From Ammoniphilus resinae (GTDB lineage: Bacteria > Bacillota > Bacilli > Aneurinibacillales > RAOX-1): a stretch of 64,000 bases of DNA. The position numbers were made by a program, and so were the translations under genes. The notes beneath the pieces are model-generated. The model was not told the origin of the DNA. It saw only the letters and a program-made list of their open reading frames with translations, and searched no databases. The DNA lies in the NCBI RefSeq assembly GCF_017873965.1, contig NZ_JAGGKT010000004.1, positions 219,713-283,712 on the forward strand. Direction: 5' to 3'. Shown piece after piece: positions 36,252 to 46,052 of this stretch; position 1 is the stretch's first letter, and each line of letters starts with the position of its first letter.

Positions 36252-37118
36252 TTAGCTGTCCAAAAATTGTGAAATTTGTTTTAGTATCACGTTATAGTAT
36301 GTTTTTATAACGTTTCTTTCCGTCTCATTAACAAGACTATTATGTGCTATCAAATTTCTGCAATCCGCCATCTCATTGATTTTGGATAAAATGAATTCTT
36401 GGCTTGGAAAAGCATCTTTAAATACGTCCCAATTATTACTAATTAGGGTACCTAGATCCTTAAAGTCTAAATAAAAAAGTTTGGATTCTCCTCTTACACT
36501 TAACCACTTTTTCGATTCCGCGTCATTTATTCTTTGTTCTAATGTACGTTTAAGCGCAGAGGGGACGGTGACTTTTTCAAAGTAATCCTCCCCATATTTA
36601 GTTTTGAAAACATCCTCAATAAACAATCTTAATGAGTTTTCAACAGCATAAAGATAAGTATAAATTTCTGACATATAATAGCCTTTTTCTTTTACATCTT
36701 GTGGTAATATTTTGGCTAAAATTTTTCCGGATATCCGATCAGATTGTTTCTCTAAGTCAATGATTAGATCGTCTTCCAATTCGTAGTCCTTGGTTAGATC
36801 AATTGAAAACGATACTGATTTCACATCAAATCCTACTTCAGCAGGGATTAAAGTATCACAAATAGAGGTTAATAGCTTTTTGGTTGTGTCATCCTCTAAT
36901 ATATCGATATTCATTGGATTCACATATAAAGTAACATACGCTGCATGGGCATTGTGTCTTCCTCCACCAGCGTAATATGAATAACCTCCCTCTTCAATTG
37001 ATATTCTAGAACCTCTTAAAAGTTGAGATAACTCATATTCCTTTCTTCTTTTCAGCTCAAAAAGGATCCCATCTAATAACTTTTCATTTTCGAACGGTAG
37101 ACTATATGTAAATGACAT
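36252..37118 (-). CDS. HEPN-domain protein (Swt1-like), candidate defence gene
   Basis: About 288 residues. The C-terminal region has a HEPN-type RX4H motif (RNLIAH, about 254-259) with a preceding helix YAVENSLRLFIEDVFKTKYG, the pattern of Swt1-like HEPN domains found in abortive-infection proteins. The N-terminal 130 residues are a separate domain with YSYYAGGG, not recognised. The start is taken at 37118 with GGAGGG upstream. It is isolated between two long direct repeats, suggesting that it was acquired as a small cassette. A role in phage or plasmid defence by RNA cleavage is inference. Confidence 0.65.
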   Translation of the reverse strand: MSFTYSLPFENEKLLDGILFELKRRKEYELSQLLRGSRISIEEGGYSYYAGGGRHNAHAAYVTLYVNPMNIDILEDDTTKKLLTSICDTLIPAEVGFDVKSVSFSIDLTKDYELEDDLIIDLEKQSDRISGKILAKILPQDVKEKGYYMSEIYTYLYAVENSLRLFIEDVFKTKYGEDYFEKVTVPSALKRTLEQRINDAESKKWLSVRGESKLFYLDFKDLGTLISNNWDVFKDAFPSQEFILSKINEMADCRNLIAHNSLVNETERNVIKTYYNVILKQISQFLDS

Positions 37119-37346
37119 GATCATTCCCTCCTTATGTCATGACTTCCCTACAACATCTTATCACATATTTTGAGTTATTCTGCAAATGTAGGGTAACGAA
37201 AAAATGGCTGCCATGTATAACAACTATACATTATAGATCTCCGTCGTATTATCGGGTCAACCAGATTTTCTTAGTTTACCTTATTTGTGTAATTATCTGT
37301 AGCCAGGATAGAACGATTGATGATCTCCTCGCTAAAACAATAACTA

Positions 37347-37536
37347 ATAAAAAACCTAGCCATTATTAAACACTACTAATCATCCATTTCATGGTTTGAA
37401 AAGTTGATTAATGAACAGCTAGGTATTGTATAATTATTTATCTTTATGAATGTAATCATGTTTTATCAATTAAATTGAAACAAAATTCTCACCTGAAATG
37501 AAATATTTCTCACCCAGAATGAAAAATCACAAATTT
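37347..37536. repeat. Long direct repeat, copy B
   Basis: Same orientation as copy A at 35844-36034. Its right edge touches the stop of the type IV secretion gene at 37535. Region 37119-37346 between the HEPN gene and this repeat has no gene I can support. Confidence 0.75.
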
Positions 37537-38023
37537 ACAAGATGGAGATGAGGTATGGAATAGCGAATGCCACCCCTAGTACGATCGGAGAGAACAACAT
37601 CATTCCATAACCTAAACGTATCCTTTGAGGATTTTTCCCGGCACAGAGAACAATCAAAATACCTAACACAAAGACAAAGAAAGTAAGCGGTGAGGCAATA
37701 TACTGTACAGCCTTAAAAAGAATCCCCCCTATTCCCGCCGTATCATTGACCATTCCTTCAATACTCTCGTTGCCTGTAGCCGCTTTAGGTCCATCTCCAT
37801 AATAAAAGAAGAAAAAAGCAGGAATAAACGCAACCAAAAGTATGAGAATTGTAAATCCAATCGTAAAGGTATACCCTACCCTTTTCCGCCGTGGATTTTT
37901 CCCAGATGTGAGTAGAATCATTAAGCCAATAATTAAAAGGACACCCATCACAGGTAATCCGACCAGTTGAATTAAACGGATTGCCTGTTCTATCACCGTT
38001 TGAACCGCATGGGTATTGACCAA
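37535..38023 (-). CDS. T4SS-associated membrane protein with internal duplication
   Basis: A 162-residue protein with four transmembrane helices. It consists of two copies of one unit: each half has a hydrophobic helix, then a GKNPxRxRxGY cytoplasmic turn (TSGKNPRRKRVGY and CAGKNPQRIRLGY), then another helix. Pilin-like TrbC/VirB2 proteins have this two-helix layout, so it may be a tandem pilin-like subunit; this is not certain. The start is TTG after AAGGAGGTGATT. It is the last gene of the secretion operon. Confidence 0.65.
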   Translation of the reverse strand: MVNTHAVQTVIEQAIRLIQLVGLPVMGVLLIIGLMILLTSGKNPRRKRVGYTFTIGFTILILLVAFIPAFFFFYYGDGPKAATGNESIEGMVNDTAGIGGILFKAVQYIASPLTFFVFVLGILIVLCAGKNPQRIRLGYGMMLFSPIVLGVAFAIPYLISIL

Positions 38024-38053
38024 AACGAATCACCTCCTTCCGAATATCCTTAT

Positions 38054-40063
38054 TTACATAAGGGGTCCTAAAAATACCATAGGATCATAAGCTCTTTCCA
38101 TATCCCGCGCTCTTAAAAAAGCTGATTTTTTTCCTGGCTTCAAAACTTCAAAATGAAGATGGGGGCCTGTGGAGTCACCAGTCGATCCTACAGTTCCTAT
38201 CATCGTGCCCGCAGTCACAATTTGATTAGCTGTTACAGATAAAGAATTCATATGGGCATAACGGGTCTGTAACCCATTATCATGTGCAATGTAAACAACA
38301 TTGCCATAAGAAGATGAATACTCCGCGCGTATTACTCTACCTTCTCTAGCTGCCACAACAGGAAGTCCATTCGCTGCACGTCCACCAAGATCAACACCAT
38401 AATGAAACGTTCCCCATCGAGCTCCAAAAGTGGAGGTGATCGTTTGATTTCCTTGGATCGGCCAGGCCCATCCATTTTTTATTTCCCCTGAAAACTCAAA
38501 ATCAAGTGCAGTTGAAATATTGGTGTAATCGGTAAAACGCGATCGAATATTTGCTCCTTTAAATTGACCGGCATAAAAGAAGGCATCTTTGTCCGATGGA
38601 TCCGTAGCAGCAGACCATTGATAGACAATAGGAACATCGACTTCTTTAACCCCTCTAGCTACTAGAATGTCATGTAATCTATCAGTATTGATACTATAGG
38701 GAGGCATGGACCGATCATCCACTTCCGTGTTTTCAAATTGGTAGTATTCAGAGGTGCAACTACTACCCCCTCCATCGCCATCTTCTGAACATATCGTCCA
38801 TAAATGAAGGTAGGATTCACTATTTGTACTTCCTTTATTATTTCTCCATTCCTCTTCTGTATGGGGGCCTTTAATTTCCTCCTTGGTTTGCGGATGTACA
38901 ATCTTCCTTCCAATTAATTGTGGACTTGTCCAATATTTTTTTAATGAAGGAACGGTAATATCTCCATAAGGAGTCCAAACCCAATCTAATACCTGATGGG
39001 ACGGGCGGGTTTCTGTTCGATAAGAAATATATTCGCTACAACCGCCTCCTGGTGAGCAGACTCTAACCACCGTCTTCCATCGTTCTACGTCATCCGCTAT
39101 TGTTTTGTATGTCAACCTAGGTTTAAGTTCTTGATACATTTCATTCACATCAGGTAATTCCAACCCAACCCCTAAAGAAGGAGTCCAGGTTCCGACAGGT
39201 CCCGAAAAAGCTCCTCCCCATTGGAGAACATTTAGAGTGACTGTTTTTCTTCCGAAATATCTTGCATCTGCTTGGGAGGGATAAAGAATATCAATTCGAT
39301 TTCCTTTAATCGCCCCTCCTGTATCCTCTGCGGAAAAAACACCTAAACTCGATCCGTTTACAATTAACTCAACACGGCTATGTAATGGGATTACTCTTGG
39401 ATCCACAGCAATAACTCTTGGTGTAGGTTTGCTTTTTGCATTAATCCCTGTGGCTGTGATTCCTGAACACCCCGGGCAGTCAGGCCCATAAGCGGTGGCA
39501 ACCATGATCATAGATGACAATGGGTTCTCACCCGTTGGAAAGGAGGGACTATATGCCGGAATGCTTCCTGCTCCCCCAACGGAAGGGCTAGGATCTGCTC
39601 TCATGATCTGATACCGAGCCAATGCAGCCGGAATACCCCAACTAGGCTTGATGAGCTCCTTAAACTCTTTTCGCCAATCTTCATCGGCCCGATAAGATTC
39701 AACCTCTTTGACACTTTCTTCAGCTAGTTGTTTGAATTTATTTTCATACTCTACATCAATTCCAAGCATTTCTGCGGATCGACTTCCTCCTTGAAGAAAC
39801 CAATCCGCTCCGGGGATGCTTTCTAAAACGGCTAGAAAACATAAAACAGCAATTAGAATAGCAATCCCCCATGGACCGATCGTTGCTAATAGGATTTTTC
39901 CGATACTGGTAACCATCGCCTTTAAGAAACCAAGGAGTATCTTTTTCATCCATTTAGCAGCTTTAGATTTTGCTAACCGAGCTAATCGCCCACCAGCAGA
40001 CTTCCCCATTGATGCCATTTGGTCTGCGGATTGTTTTCCAATATCTTGAGCATTCTGATCCAT
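38054..40063 (-). CDS. T4SS peptidoglycan hydrolase: 3D domain plus M23 peptidase
   Basis: A 669-residue protein that should open the cell wall for the conjugation channel. It has a cytoplasmic N-terminus, one strong transmembrane helix (about 57-85), and a 3D domain (about 185-280: ATAYGPDCPGCSG, then SAEDTGGAIKGNRIDIL with the conserved Asp residues). A long middle region has paired cysteines. The C-terminal LysM-less M23/LytM domain carries HYGVDLGG and GPHLHFEV metal motifs. This replaces the NlpC/P60 or lysozyme-type domain usual in Gram-positive conjugation hydrolases. GGAGGTGA precedes the ATG. Confidence 0.85.
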   Translation of the reverse strand: MDQNAQDIGKQSADQMASMGKSAGGRLARLAKSKAAKWMKKILLGFLKAMVTSIGKILLATIGPWGIAILIAVLCFLAVLESIPGADWFLQGGSRSAEMLGIDVEYENKFKQLAEESVKEVESYRADEDWRKEFKELIKPSWGIPAALARYQIMRADPSPSVGGAGSIPAYSPSFPTGENPLSSMIMVATAYGPDCPGCSGITATGINAKSKPTPRVIAVDPRVIPLHSRVELIVNGSSLGVFSAEDTGGAIKGNRIDILYPSQADARYFGRKTVTLNVLQWGGAFSGPVGTWTPSLGVGLELPDVNEMYQELKPRLTYKTIADDVERWKTVVRVCSPGGGCSEYISYRTETRPSHQVLDWVWTPYGDITVPSLKKYWTSPQLIGRKIVHPQTKEEIKGPHTEEEWRNNKGSTNSESYLHLWTICSEDGDGGGSSCTSEYYQFENTEVDDRSMPPYSINTDRLHDILVARGVKEVDVPIVYQWSAATDPSDKDAFFYAGQFKGANIRSRFTDYTNISTALDFEFSGEIKNGWAWPIQGNQTITSTFGARWGTFHYGVDLGGRAANGLPVVAAREGRVIRAEYSSSYGNVVYIAHDNGLQTRYAHMNSLSVTANQIVTAGTMIGTVGSTGDSTGPHLHFEVLKPGKKSAFLRARDMERAYDPMVFLGPLM

Positions 40064-40099
40064 GCTGTCACCTCCTTAGAAACAGAAAGAGACATCATC

Positions 40100-42250
40100 T
40101 TAAACTACCCCGCTATGACGATTATTTTTTTTATTCATCACAGAGTTTGTTCTCCAGGAATTAAACTGGCTTAAAACGGGTTGGGCTCTTTTGGCACTAC
40201 CATGAACAAGATCCGCCCCTTTATCAGTCGTTGAACGGCGCGCGCTTGCTCCTGCTACGTTGTGAGAAAAATACTGGTCAGGATTGATGTTCTTAGCTTC
40301 TACCCGAGGATCTTCGTATCTTTTCCCATCCGCACCTACGATTTGAACCCCCGATGTCCTTCCAAGGTGTGATGTTGATCCCGATAATCCCACTAATTGT
40401 CTATCTTGGGTTTGAGAAGTTGTTGATCCGTTTGTTGCACTATTATTTGTCGGTTTGGATATAAACGTGCCGTTTTCCTGCCGAACCCAAGGCGTTCCGT
40501 CATTCAATTTATAACCAACTGAACGAACCTCACCTCTTTTTAGGGAAGAGTCTGCCGCTCCAAAAGCGCTTATTTGCCTCCATTCCCCATTACCGTGGTC
40601 CATATAGAAAGCTGAACCTTGATTCGTTTGCCTCCACTCCACATTTGCACCAGGGCGTTCTTTGGCATAGTCGTCCAGTGTTTTTCCACCAAACTGCTCC
40701 TTTTGGATACGATTTCGGCTCACACCCGATGCCATTTGACCTATGGATCGCCCCATCTCTCCGGAACCAACTACACTCCCGAGCGATTCACCTAAATTCC
40801 CCATAAACTGTCTACGTGCCGCTAAGTTCCCCCACATCGCTTGGGTGCCTCGCTTGTAATCCGAGAAATTCCACTTTTTGCCCGGATCAGCCCCTGAATA
40901 CTCCATAGGGGTTCGGGCCAATGTCCTGCCGAAATTCATTCCTCCTGATGTCAAATTTCGTGTTCCTTGAGTTACGAATTGAGCAGCTTTACTTCCAATG
41001 AGGCCACCTGCAGCAACCCCACCTGCACCAAAAGGAAGTCCCATCGTAGCTCCTGCCACACCGCCAGCAACACCTACCGCTTTTTTAGCGAATTGCCATC
41101 CTTTCGAATTTGAACCAGTTGCGCCTTCCGAGATATTGGTTCCCGATGTGTCAGAAGAGAGATCACCAAATCCCCCTCCTACAGCTGAACCTCCAGCTTT
41201 TCCACCTTTTACAACCGATCCTGCGGATCGTGCTAACATCATAGCACCAGCGACACCGCCCAACCCTAACATCGTCGTTGTCCTACCTAGAGCTGTTGAA
41301 GAATCTCCAAGTTGTAACCACTTGCTAACCAGACCTGTCACTGGAATAAACATGATGATGCATCCAAGCTTAAATATAGTTCCAGCACCTAATGTAGCAA
41401 GTCCAGCAAATACTCCTATGACTACGGCATGAATGGATTGTAAAAACACATTTCCTGCCAATTCTTTGATCCAGCTACCAAAAAAGCTTCTTGTTTTCGC
41501 ATACAACAAGGATATTGCAGCCACAGGAGCAAGGATTAACAATAGTAAGATAATAATCTTTCTAGCGATATACACGATGTTCAGATATAAAGCTAGACCC
41601 CATTCTGCAAGAAATACAAAGATATCCCCTACCGTAAAACCATCCGCAAAGGCGATTATGGACAAACCTCCTACATCCACTCCCTTAGAGATGAGCAACT
41701 CCTTTAACCCTTGTGTGATTCCCTCATTTAACCCAAACATGATTTCACTGATCAATCCAAAAGTCCCCATAAAGAAAGCGCTCAAGACCCACATATTAAT
41801 ATCTGTCCAAAAGTCTGCCTTCGCTTGAGGGGAATATGCTTTTAAGCCGAATTTAAGACAAGCAATAAGTATCGACAACGTAACAAACCCTACATAAGAA
41901 GCAGAAAAGAAATTGATTAAAGGCTTAATTACGTCATTCCATTCCTTATCATAGAAAAGTCCATAGTGAACAGTTTCGGTTTTCCCATCCCCATCCATCC
42001 AAACCTGATAAGGGTTCCCAAAGATTAGATTCTGAATGGAATTGATACCTTTAATGTAAAAGAGATTCTCCGCCTGCCCAATTAAAAACCCATCCAAGAT
42101 TCCCGAATTGTCCTTCAGTTCCTTGACCTTGGATTGAAATTCTGGAGTTACCACTTCCCCTTCCGCAGCAGCGAAATTAACATTCCCAGGAAGTAATCCG
42201 AGAACAAAGATCAAACAAAAAGTAACGAGGATTTTGGACCCTGATTTCAT
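40100..42250 (-). CDS. VirB6/TrbL-like polytopic membrane protein
   Basis: A 716-residue protein. A signal-like N-terminus and about six to seven transmembrane helices lie in residues 100-330. A long cytoplasmic tail follows, rich in Gly, Ser and Ala and then polar. This is the layout of VirB6/TrbL channel proteins, and its place between VirB4 and the wall hydrolase agrees. The ATG overlaps the virB4 stop by four bases. The tail is much longer than the 300-residue VirB6 of Agrobacterium, as is usual in Firmicutes. Confidence 0.8.
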   Translation of the reverse strand: MKSGSKILVTFCLIFVLGLLPGNVNFAAAEGEVVTPEFQSKVKELKDNSGILDGFLIGQAENLFYIKGINSIQNLIFGNPYQVWMDGDGKTETVHYGLFYDKEWNDVIKPLINFFSASYVGFVTLSILIACLKFGLKAYSPQAKADFWTDINMWVLSAFFMGTFGLISEIMFGLNEGITQGLKELLISKGVDVGGLSIIAFADGFTVGDIFVFLAEWGLALYLNIVYIARKIIILLLLILAPVAAISLLYAKTRSFFGSWIKELAGNVFLQSIHAVVIGVFAGLATLGAGTIFKLGCIIMFIPVTGLVSKWLQLGDSSTALGRTTTMLGLGGVAGAMMLARSAGSVVKGGKAGGSAVGGGFGDLSSDTSGTNISEGATGSNSKGWQFAKKAVGVAGGVAGATMGLPFGAGGVAAGGLIGSKAAQFVTQGTRNLTSGGMNFGRTLARTPMEYSGADPGKKWNFSDYKRGTQAMWGNLAARRQFMGNLGESLGSVVGSGEMGRSIGQMASGVSRNRIQKEQFGGKTLDDYAKERPGANVEWRQTNQGSAFYMDHGNGEWRQISAFGAADSSLKRGEVRSVGYKLNDGTPWVRQENGTFISKPTNNSATNGSTTSQTQDRQLVGLSGSTSHLGRTSGVQIVGADGKRYEDPRVEAKNINPDQYFSHNVAGASARRSTTDKGADLVHGSAKRAQPVLSQFNSWRTNSVMNKKNNRHSGVV

Positions 42251-44343
42251 CCTGCTACCACCTTTTCTTCTTCAGGGACCTCAACAGGGGTTTCAAGGAA
42301 ATAAATTTCATCTTCCCTGGATTTTTTTGGTTTATTCGTGTTTGGAATTTCAATGTTTTGGTTCGTATTCAGATAGACCCATTCATCAGGAGTAGGTTCA
42401 GAACGAAAAGCAACGATCTCTTTCCCCGCTTTCATAACAACGTCACCCGTTTCAGCGGTCCGGATCATCTCTCCAACCTCATAGGAAAACTTAAACGTAT
42501 CTAAGATAGGTTCTATATCCTCATCCGATTGTTTGAGGAAGCAAACCGTATTCAATTGGGCTATGACATCGCGCGAGGCCTCATTACGTGAAAACATCTC
42601 ATACCTCTGGCTGACCAACGTCAAACTAGTATTCCACTTTCTCCCCCGTGCGGAAAGGAGCTTTAAAAATTCCATCATGGCATTGTACTTCAACATCATC
42701 CATGCTTCATCAATAATGACCCTTTTTTTCGCTTTTGGATTGCCGACAATAAATCGGTTCCACACCCAAGTCATAATCACGTGTTGTGCAAGAGGACGTT
42801 CAATCCCGTTGGCACTTAACTTGGAAATATCAAAAGTAATGATGGGAGCATCATCCAAAGACGCACCACTTTCCGTTTGGATGCGGGTCTGGCCATCAAA
42901 CATCCCGAACGCTTTATCGCGGGTAAATAATTTTACAACCATACACAATTCTTTCAGTTCGTCATAACCAGACTGTCTTTCCTTTTCTAGATCTCTGTAG
43001 ACATCGGAGATTGTAGGCATTTCAATATAATGCCGTTGCCATATAATCTTTCCGGTATCATTAATGGCTTCAGCTTGACGAAAGACTGATTCAGGATCCT
43101 CGGTAATTCCCTTATCTTGATATAACTTTTCAAGGATGTCGTTAAGAACTCCGATTTCAATAGGAGTAAGTCCTTTGGAATCAAGGCTACAACTTTCTTT
43201 CATTACCCTAAAGAATTCAATCAACTCTTTTATTTTTTCGTTCAGGTTAATTCTTTCCAGAATATACTCATCTGCTTCCCCTTTATTAATCACTTCTTTC
43301 TCAGGGTAAATATCAAATGGATTAATACGATTTACTGCTGCATCTCCTTTTTCTGCACGAATGGGAATACATATTCCTCCTAAAGCCTTGGTGAGTTCTA
43401 GGTATTCAGGCTCTACATCCAGAATGATATGCCGATTAATCCCATCCATTGGTCCACGACCAATGATCTGCTTTACAAAAACTCCCTTACCCGCTCCAGA
43501 TTCCCCAAAGATGCCCATTGAGTAATTATTCAGTCTTTTGTCAAACTGATTGAAATACACATACTCGCGACCGTAACGGCCAATAGGCATACCGCCAGTG
43601 TGGTTTAGTTTACTTGAGGAGTGAGGGAAAATAGCTGTTAAACTTCGCTGATCCAGATTTCGATTCGTTTTCTCCAGATAATTTTTACCGAGTGGTAACG
43701 TAGATAAAAAACCTTCTTTTTGCCTTCCATAAGCATTAACCAATTCGATGGATTCCCCACCCATGATTCCTTCCAGCTCCACACATTTCTCATTCAAATC
43801 TTCAATGCTCTCGGCATACACTGTAGCTTGTACAGACACGTAATAAAGTCCATTTACATTATTTTTTATTTGTTGCTGAAGATCCTTGGTGTCCGCTTTT
43901 TTCTGATAGGCATCTTCAAGTTTACCTTGGTCGTCCCTCTTAGCAGCAGAGTATATCACGGTGTCTAACTCATCAATTTTTTCCTGCAATGATTTGATGG
44001 CGGAGTTTCTATCGAGCGGGTCGATATGAACCGAAACGTCTAAATCATCCCCCGAAAAAAATCCTTCCAACCAACCAATTCGCACCGTTCTCGGGTATCC
44101 GGAAGGTTTCACAAAAAAGGATCGACCATATCGGATATTCCCCAGTCCGGTTTGTATGACAAAGTGATCTTTTTCAAAGGTCAAACCATCGTTCAACATA
44201 TTATCTATAAGAGTAGGGAACGTGAGAGGTCGATTATTTCCTTGATCTAATTCATCTAAATTGATCTCACCGGTTTGTTCTTTTTCAATGGGTTCCTTAG
44301 CTGATTTTTTCTTCTTTAAACTCTCTCTCAGTTTCTTGAACAA
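42247..44343 (-). CDS. virB4: VirB4-type ATPase of conjugation T4SS
   Basis: A 698-residue hexameric ATPase that powers pilus or channel assembly. An N-terminal TraC/VirB4 region (1-250) precedes the Walker A motif GESGAGKG (280-287). Walker B is seen as RVIIDEAWMML, with a following LVSQR box typical of the family. It starts at TTG (44343) with GAGG nine bases upstream, inside the 3' end of the previous gene. Its presence marks the cluster as a real conjugation-type secretion system. No VirD4 coupling ATPase is in the window. Confidence 0.95.
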   Translation of the reverse strand: MFKKLRESLKKKKSAKEPIEKEQTGEINLDELDQGNNRPLTFPTLIDNMLNDGLTFEKDHFVIQTGLGNIRYGRSFFVKPSGYPRTVRIGWLEGFFSGDDLDVSVHIDPLDRNSAIKSLQEKIDELDTVIYSAAKRDDQGKLEDAYQKKADTKDLQQQIKNNVNGLYYVSVQATVYAESIEDLNEKCVELEGIMGGESIELVNAYGRQKEGFLSTLPLGKNYLEKTNRNLDQRSLTAIFPHSSSKLNHTGGMPIGRYGREYVYFNQFDKRLNNYSMGIFGESGAGKGVFVKQIIGRGPMDGINRHIILDVEPEYLELTKALGGICIPIRAEKGDAAVNRINPFDIYPEKEVINKGEADEYILERINLNEKIKELIEFFRVMKESCSLDSKGLTPIEIGVLNDILEKLYQDKGITEDPESVFRQAEAINDTGKIIWQRHYIEMPTISDVYRDLEKERQSGYDELKELCMVVKLFTRDKAFGMFDGQTRIQTESGASLDDAPIITFDISKLSANGIERPLAQHVIMTWVWNRFIVGNPKAKKRVIIDEAWMMLKYNAMMEFLKLLSARGRKWNTSLTLVSQRYEMFSRNEASRDVIAQLNTVCFLKQSDEDIEPILDTFKFSYEVGEMIRTAETGDVVMKAGKEIVAFRSEPTPDEWVYLNTNQNIEIPNTNKPKKSREDEIYFLETPVEVPEEEKVVAG

Positions 44344-45229
44344 TTCCCCTTACCTCCTCTACACTAACGTTAATTAGGTCCTCATAACCTGGTAAAGTCG
44401 TCACATCAGCCGAAACATAAGCGGACAATTTTTCTCTTCCCGGCTCTACCACCCCTTCAATGGGGTTACTCAACATACGATCCCGATTTAACGCTCTTTT
44501 CATCACTTCCATAGCCGAAAGAGAGTCGAGGATTTCTGATTCGATTCGGGCACGTTTAAGCATCTGTACCACCGTTCTTGCACGCATATATAGCTCTTGA
44601 ACAATCTTCTTTTCCTTTTGCTCCGGTGTTAGCTGAGCAATTCTGCTCGATTGGTAAATATATGTCACGACATAATAGGCTTTCCTAGCAATTCGAAACT
44701 CCTTTTCTGAACGCTCTTTAATATGACTGATCACCCTCATACAATAGTCCCTTGTTTGAGGATTGCATTTTTCTAAGTTTTTCATGAATCGTTGCTCATC
44801 CTTACGAAGATCCTGACGAACAGCCTGACCGAGGAGCTGGACCGGAAATCGAACGACACGGAATAAAGATTGATATCCCATGATAATAGAAGATCTTGCC
44901 GTCTCGTTTAATAAATCAAAATTTACAGAGTCAGTAGCGATGATCAAACAATACTCATTTCTTTCCTTCTCAAATATTCCATAGCGGATATCTTTAATTC
45001 CAATTAAATCTTTTAAAGATTCTCTGTTGTTTTCCTTACGATTCTTTTTTCTTTTATCCTTTTTAGCTGAGGGATCTTGCGGCCCTCCTTGTTCTTCAAG
45101 AAATTGTTTTCTTTGGGATCCGAAAATAGGTTCATTATTGTCCATCCTTTTCTTCGCGTAGAATAGGAAAATCATCATCACACCAAAAATCCCAATCATT
45201 ATGTAAATAAAAATGTCAAATATTTGCAT
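44297..45229 (-). CDS. T4SS membrane-anchored protein, unknown role
   Basis: About 310 residues from the ATG at 45229 (GAGG eight bases upstream). One N-terminal transmembrane helix (FDIFIYIMIGIFGVMMIFLF) is followed by a highly basic stretch (AKKDKRKKNRKENNRES) and a mainly helical cytoplasmic domain. It lies between the PrgI/VirB3-like and VirB4 genes, a slot often filled by an uncharacterised TraC-like N-terminal homologue in Firmicute systems. The last 47 bases overlap virB4. Confidence 0.7.
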   Translation of the reverse strand: MQIFDIFIYIMIGIFGVMMIFLFYAKKRMDNNEPIFGSQRKQFLEEQGGPQDPSAKKDKRKKNRKENNRESLKDLIGIKDIRYGIFEKERNEYCLIIATDSVNFDLLNETARSSIIMGYQSLFRVVRFPVQLLGQAVRQDLRKDEQRFMKNLEKCNPQTRDYCMRVISHIKERSEKEFRIARKAYYVVTYIYQSSRIAQLTPEQKEKKIVQELYMRARTVVQMLKRARIESEILDSLSAMEVMKRALNRDRMLSNPIEGVVEPGREKLSAYVSADVTTLPGYEDLINVSVEEVRGIVQETEREFKEEKIS

Positions 45230-45239
45230 AGTTTCATCC

Positions 45240-45551
45240 TCACAAGTAGGTATAGGTCTTCTGGCTTTTTCGATACTTCCATTGAGTAACAATAAATTCA
45301 TTGAGATATTGTTGGTATTTATCCAACCTTACATAAGCTAAACAAACCATCGTTCCCATCATGACAACAAAGAGGAATAAACGTATAAAAAAATCTGGCC
45401 ATGGGGGAATGAAAGGGATGTTACCCCATAATAAAAAGATCAGGCTAACCACCCCTGGTGGAAAAATCAACATGAACTGCCTTCTACTAAAAATGGCTAG
45501 AATATCTTTTTCTTCACCTGTAATATCGACAGGGACGATTATCTCGTACAT
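45240..45551 (-). CDS. PrgI/VirB3-like membrane protein
   Basis: A 103-residue protein with a short polar N-terminus (VPVDITGEEKDILAIFSRRQF), two transmembrane helices and a basic Tyr-rich C-terminus. The layout and the place just upstream of the VirB4 cluster are those of PrgI/VirB3-type proteins. GGAGG precedes the ATG, right after a terminator-like hairpin. Confidence 0.75.
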   Translation of the reverse strand: MYEIIVPVDITGEEKDILAIFSRRQFMLIFPPGVVSLIFLLWGNIPFIPPWPDFFIRLFLFVVMMGTMVCLAYVRLDKYQQYLNEFIVTQWKYRKSQKTYTYL

Positions 45552-45573
45552 TTCATCATTCCTCCTACAAAAA

Positions 45574-45595
45574 TAGGGAGGGTATCCCCTCCCTA
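45574..45595 (-). terminator. Terminator-like hairpin between pilin-like and PrgI genes
   Basis: Minus strand TAGGGAGGGGATACCCTCCCTA then TTTTTG. It begins at the base after the pilin stop and ends 20 bases before the next start. Read-through must occur for the VirB4 genes to be expressed from upstream promoters. Confidence 0.75.
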
Positions 45596-45979
45596 CTACC
45601 CTTGAGCTAACTTTGCAATGGCTGGAGCAAACGCATAGGCACTAAAGAAAATAAAAGCCCCTGCCATACACGAAAATAGTGCTTTCCAATAGGTTCCCAT
45701 TTGATTAGCAGATATTGAACCGAAAATAATAAACAAGGCAACAATTAAGATAGCTAATACGAATGCTGCTCCTCCAACACCGCCAACAATCTTTACGATT
45801 TTCTCAACTTTTTTAGCTAAAATATTGTCCCCATCCGTATTGTAGATTTCGCTCCCTATAGTGCTTGCCGAGGCTGAATCAACAAAAGGACTAGCCATTG
45901 GTGCGAACACATTCAAAATGAGCATAAATGCAATAATAGGGATGAAGGATTTAAACCTCTTTGTCACTGTCAATATCAT
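45596..45979 (-). CDS. Pilin-like (VirB2/TrbC) protein
   Basis: A 127-residue protein with a signal peptide (cleavage likely near VDSASA) and two transmembrane helices around a short basic turn. This is the layout of VirB2/TrbC pilins. The hairpin right after its stop would allow much higher expression of this gene than of those downstream, sensible for a structural subunit. AAAGGGG precedes the ATG. Confidence 0.75.
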   Translation of the reverse strand: MILTVTKRFKSFIPIIAFMLILNVFAPMASPFVDSASASTIGSEIYNTDGDNILAKKVEKIVKIVGGVGGAAFVLAILIVALFIIFGSISANQMGTYWKALFSCMAGAFIFFSAYAFAPAIAKLAQG

Positions 45980-46052
45980 AAACTATATACCCCTTTCCAT
46001 TTTCATATGTCCTAACTTAAACACGGAAAGAAAATCACCCCCAACGCAAAAA

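Noticed and set aside
35844..37536. CRISPR-like repeats near the HEPN gene
   Set aside because: There are only two long imperfect copies with a gene between them, not short regularly spaced repeats.
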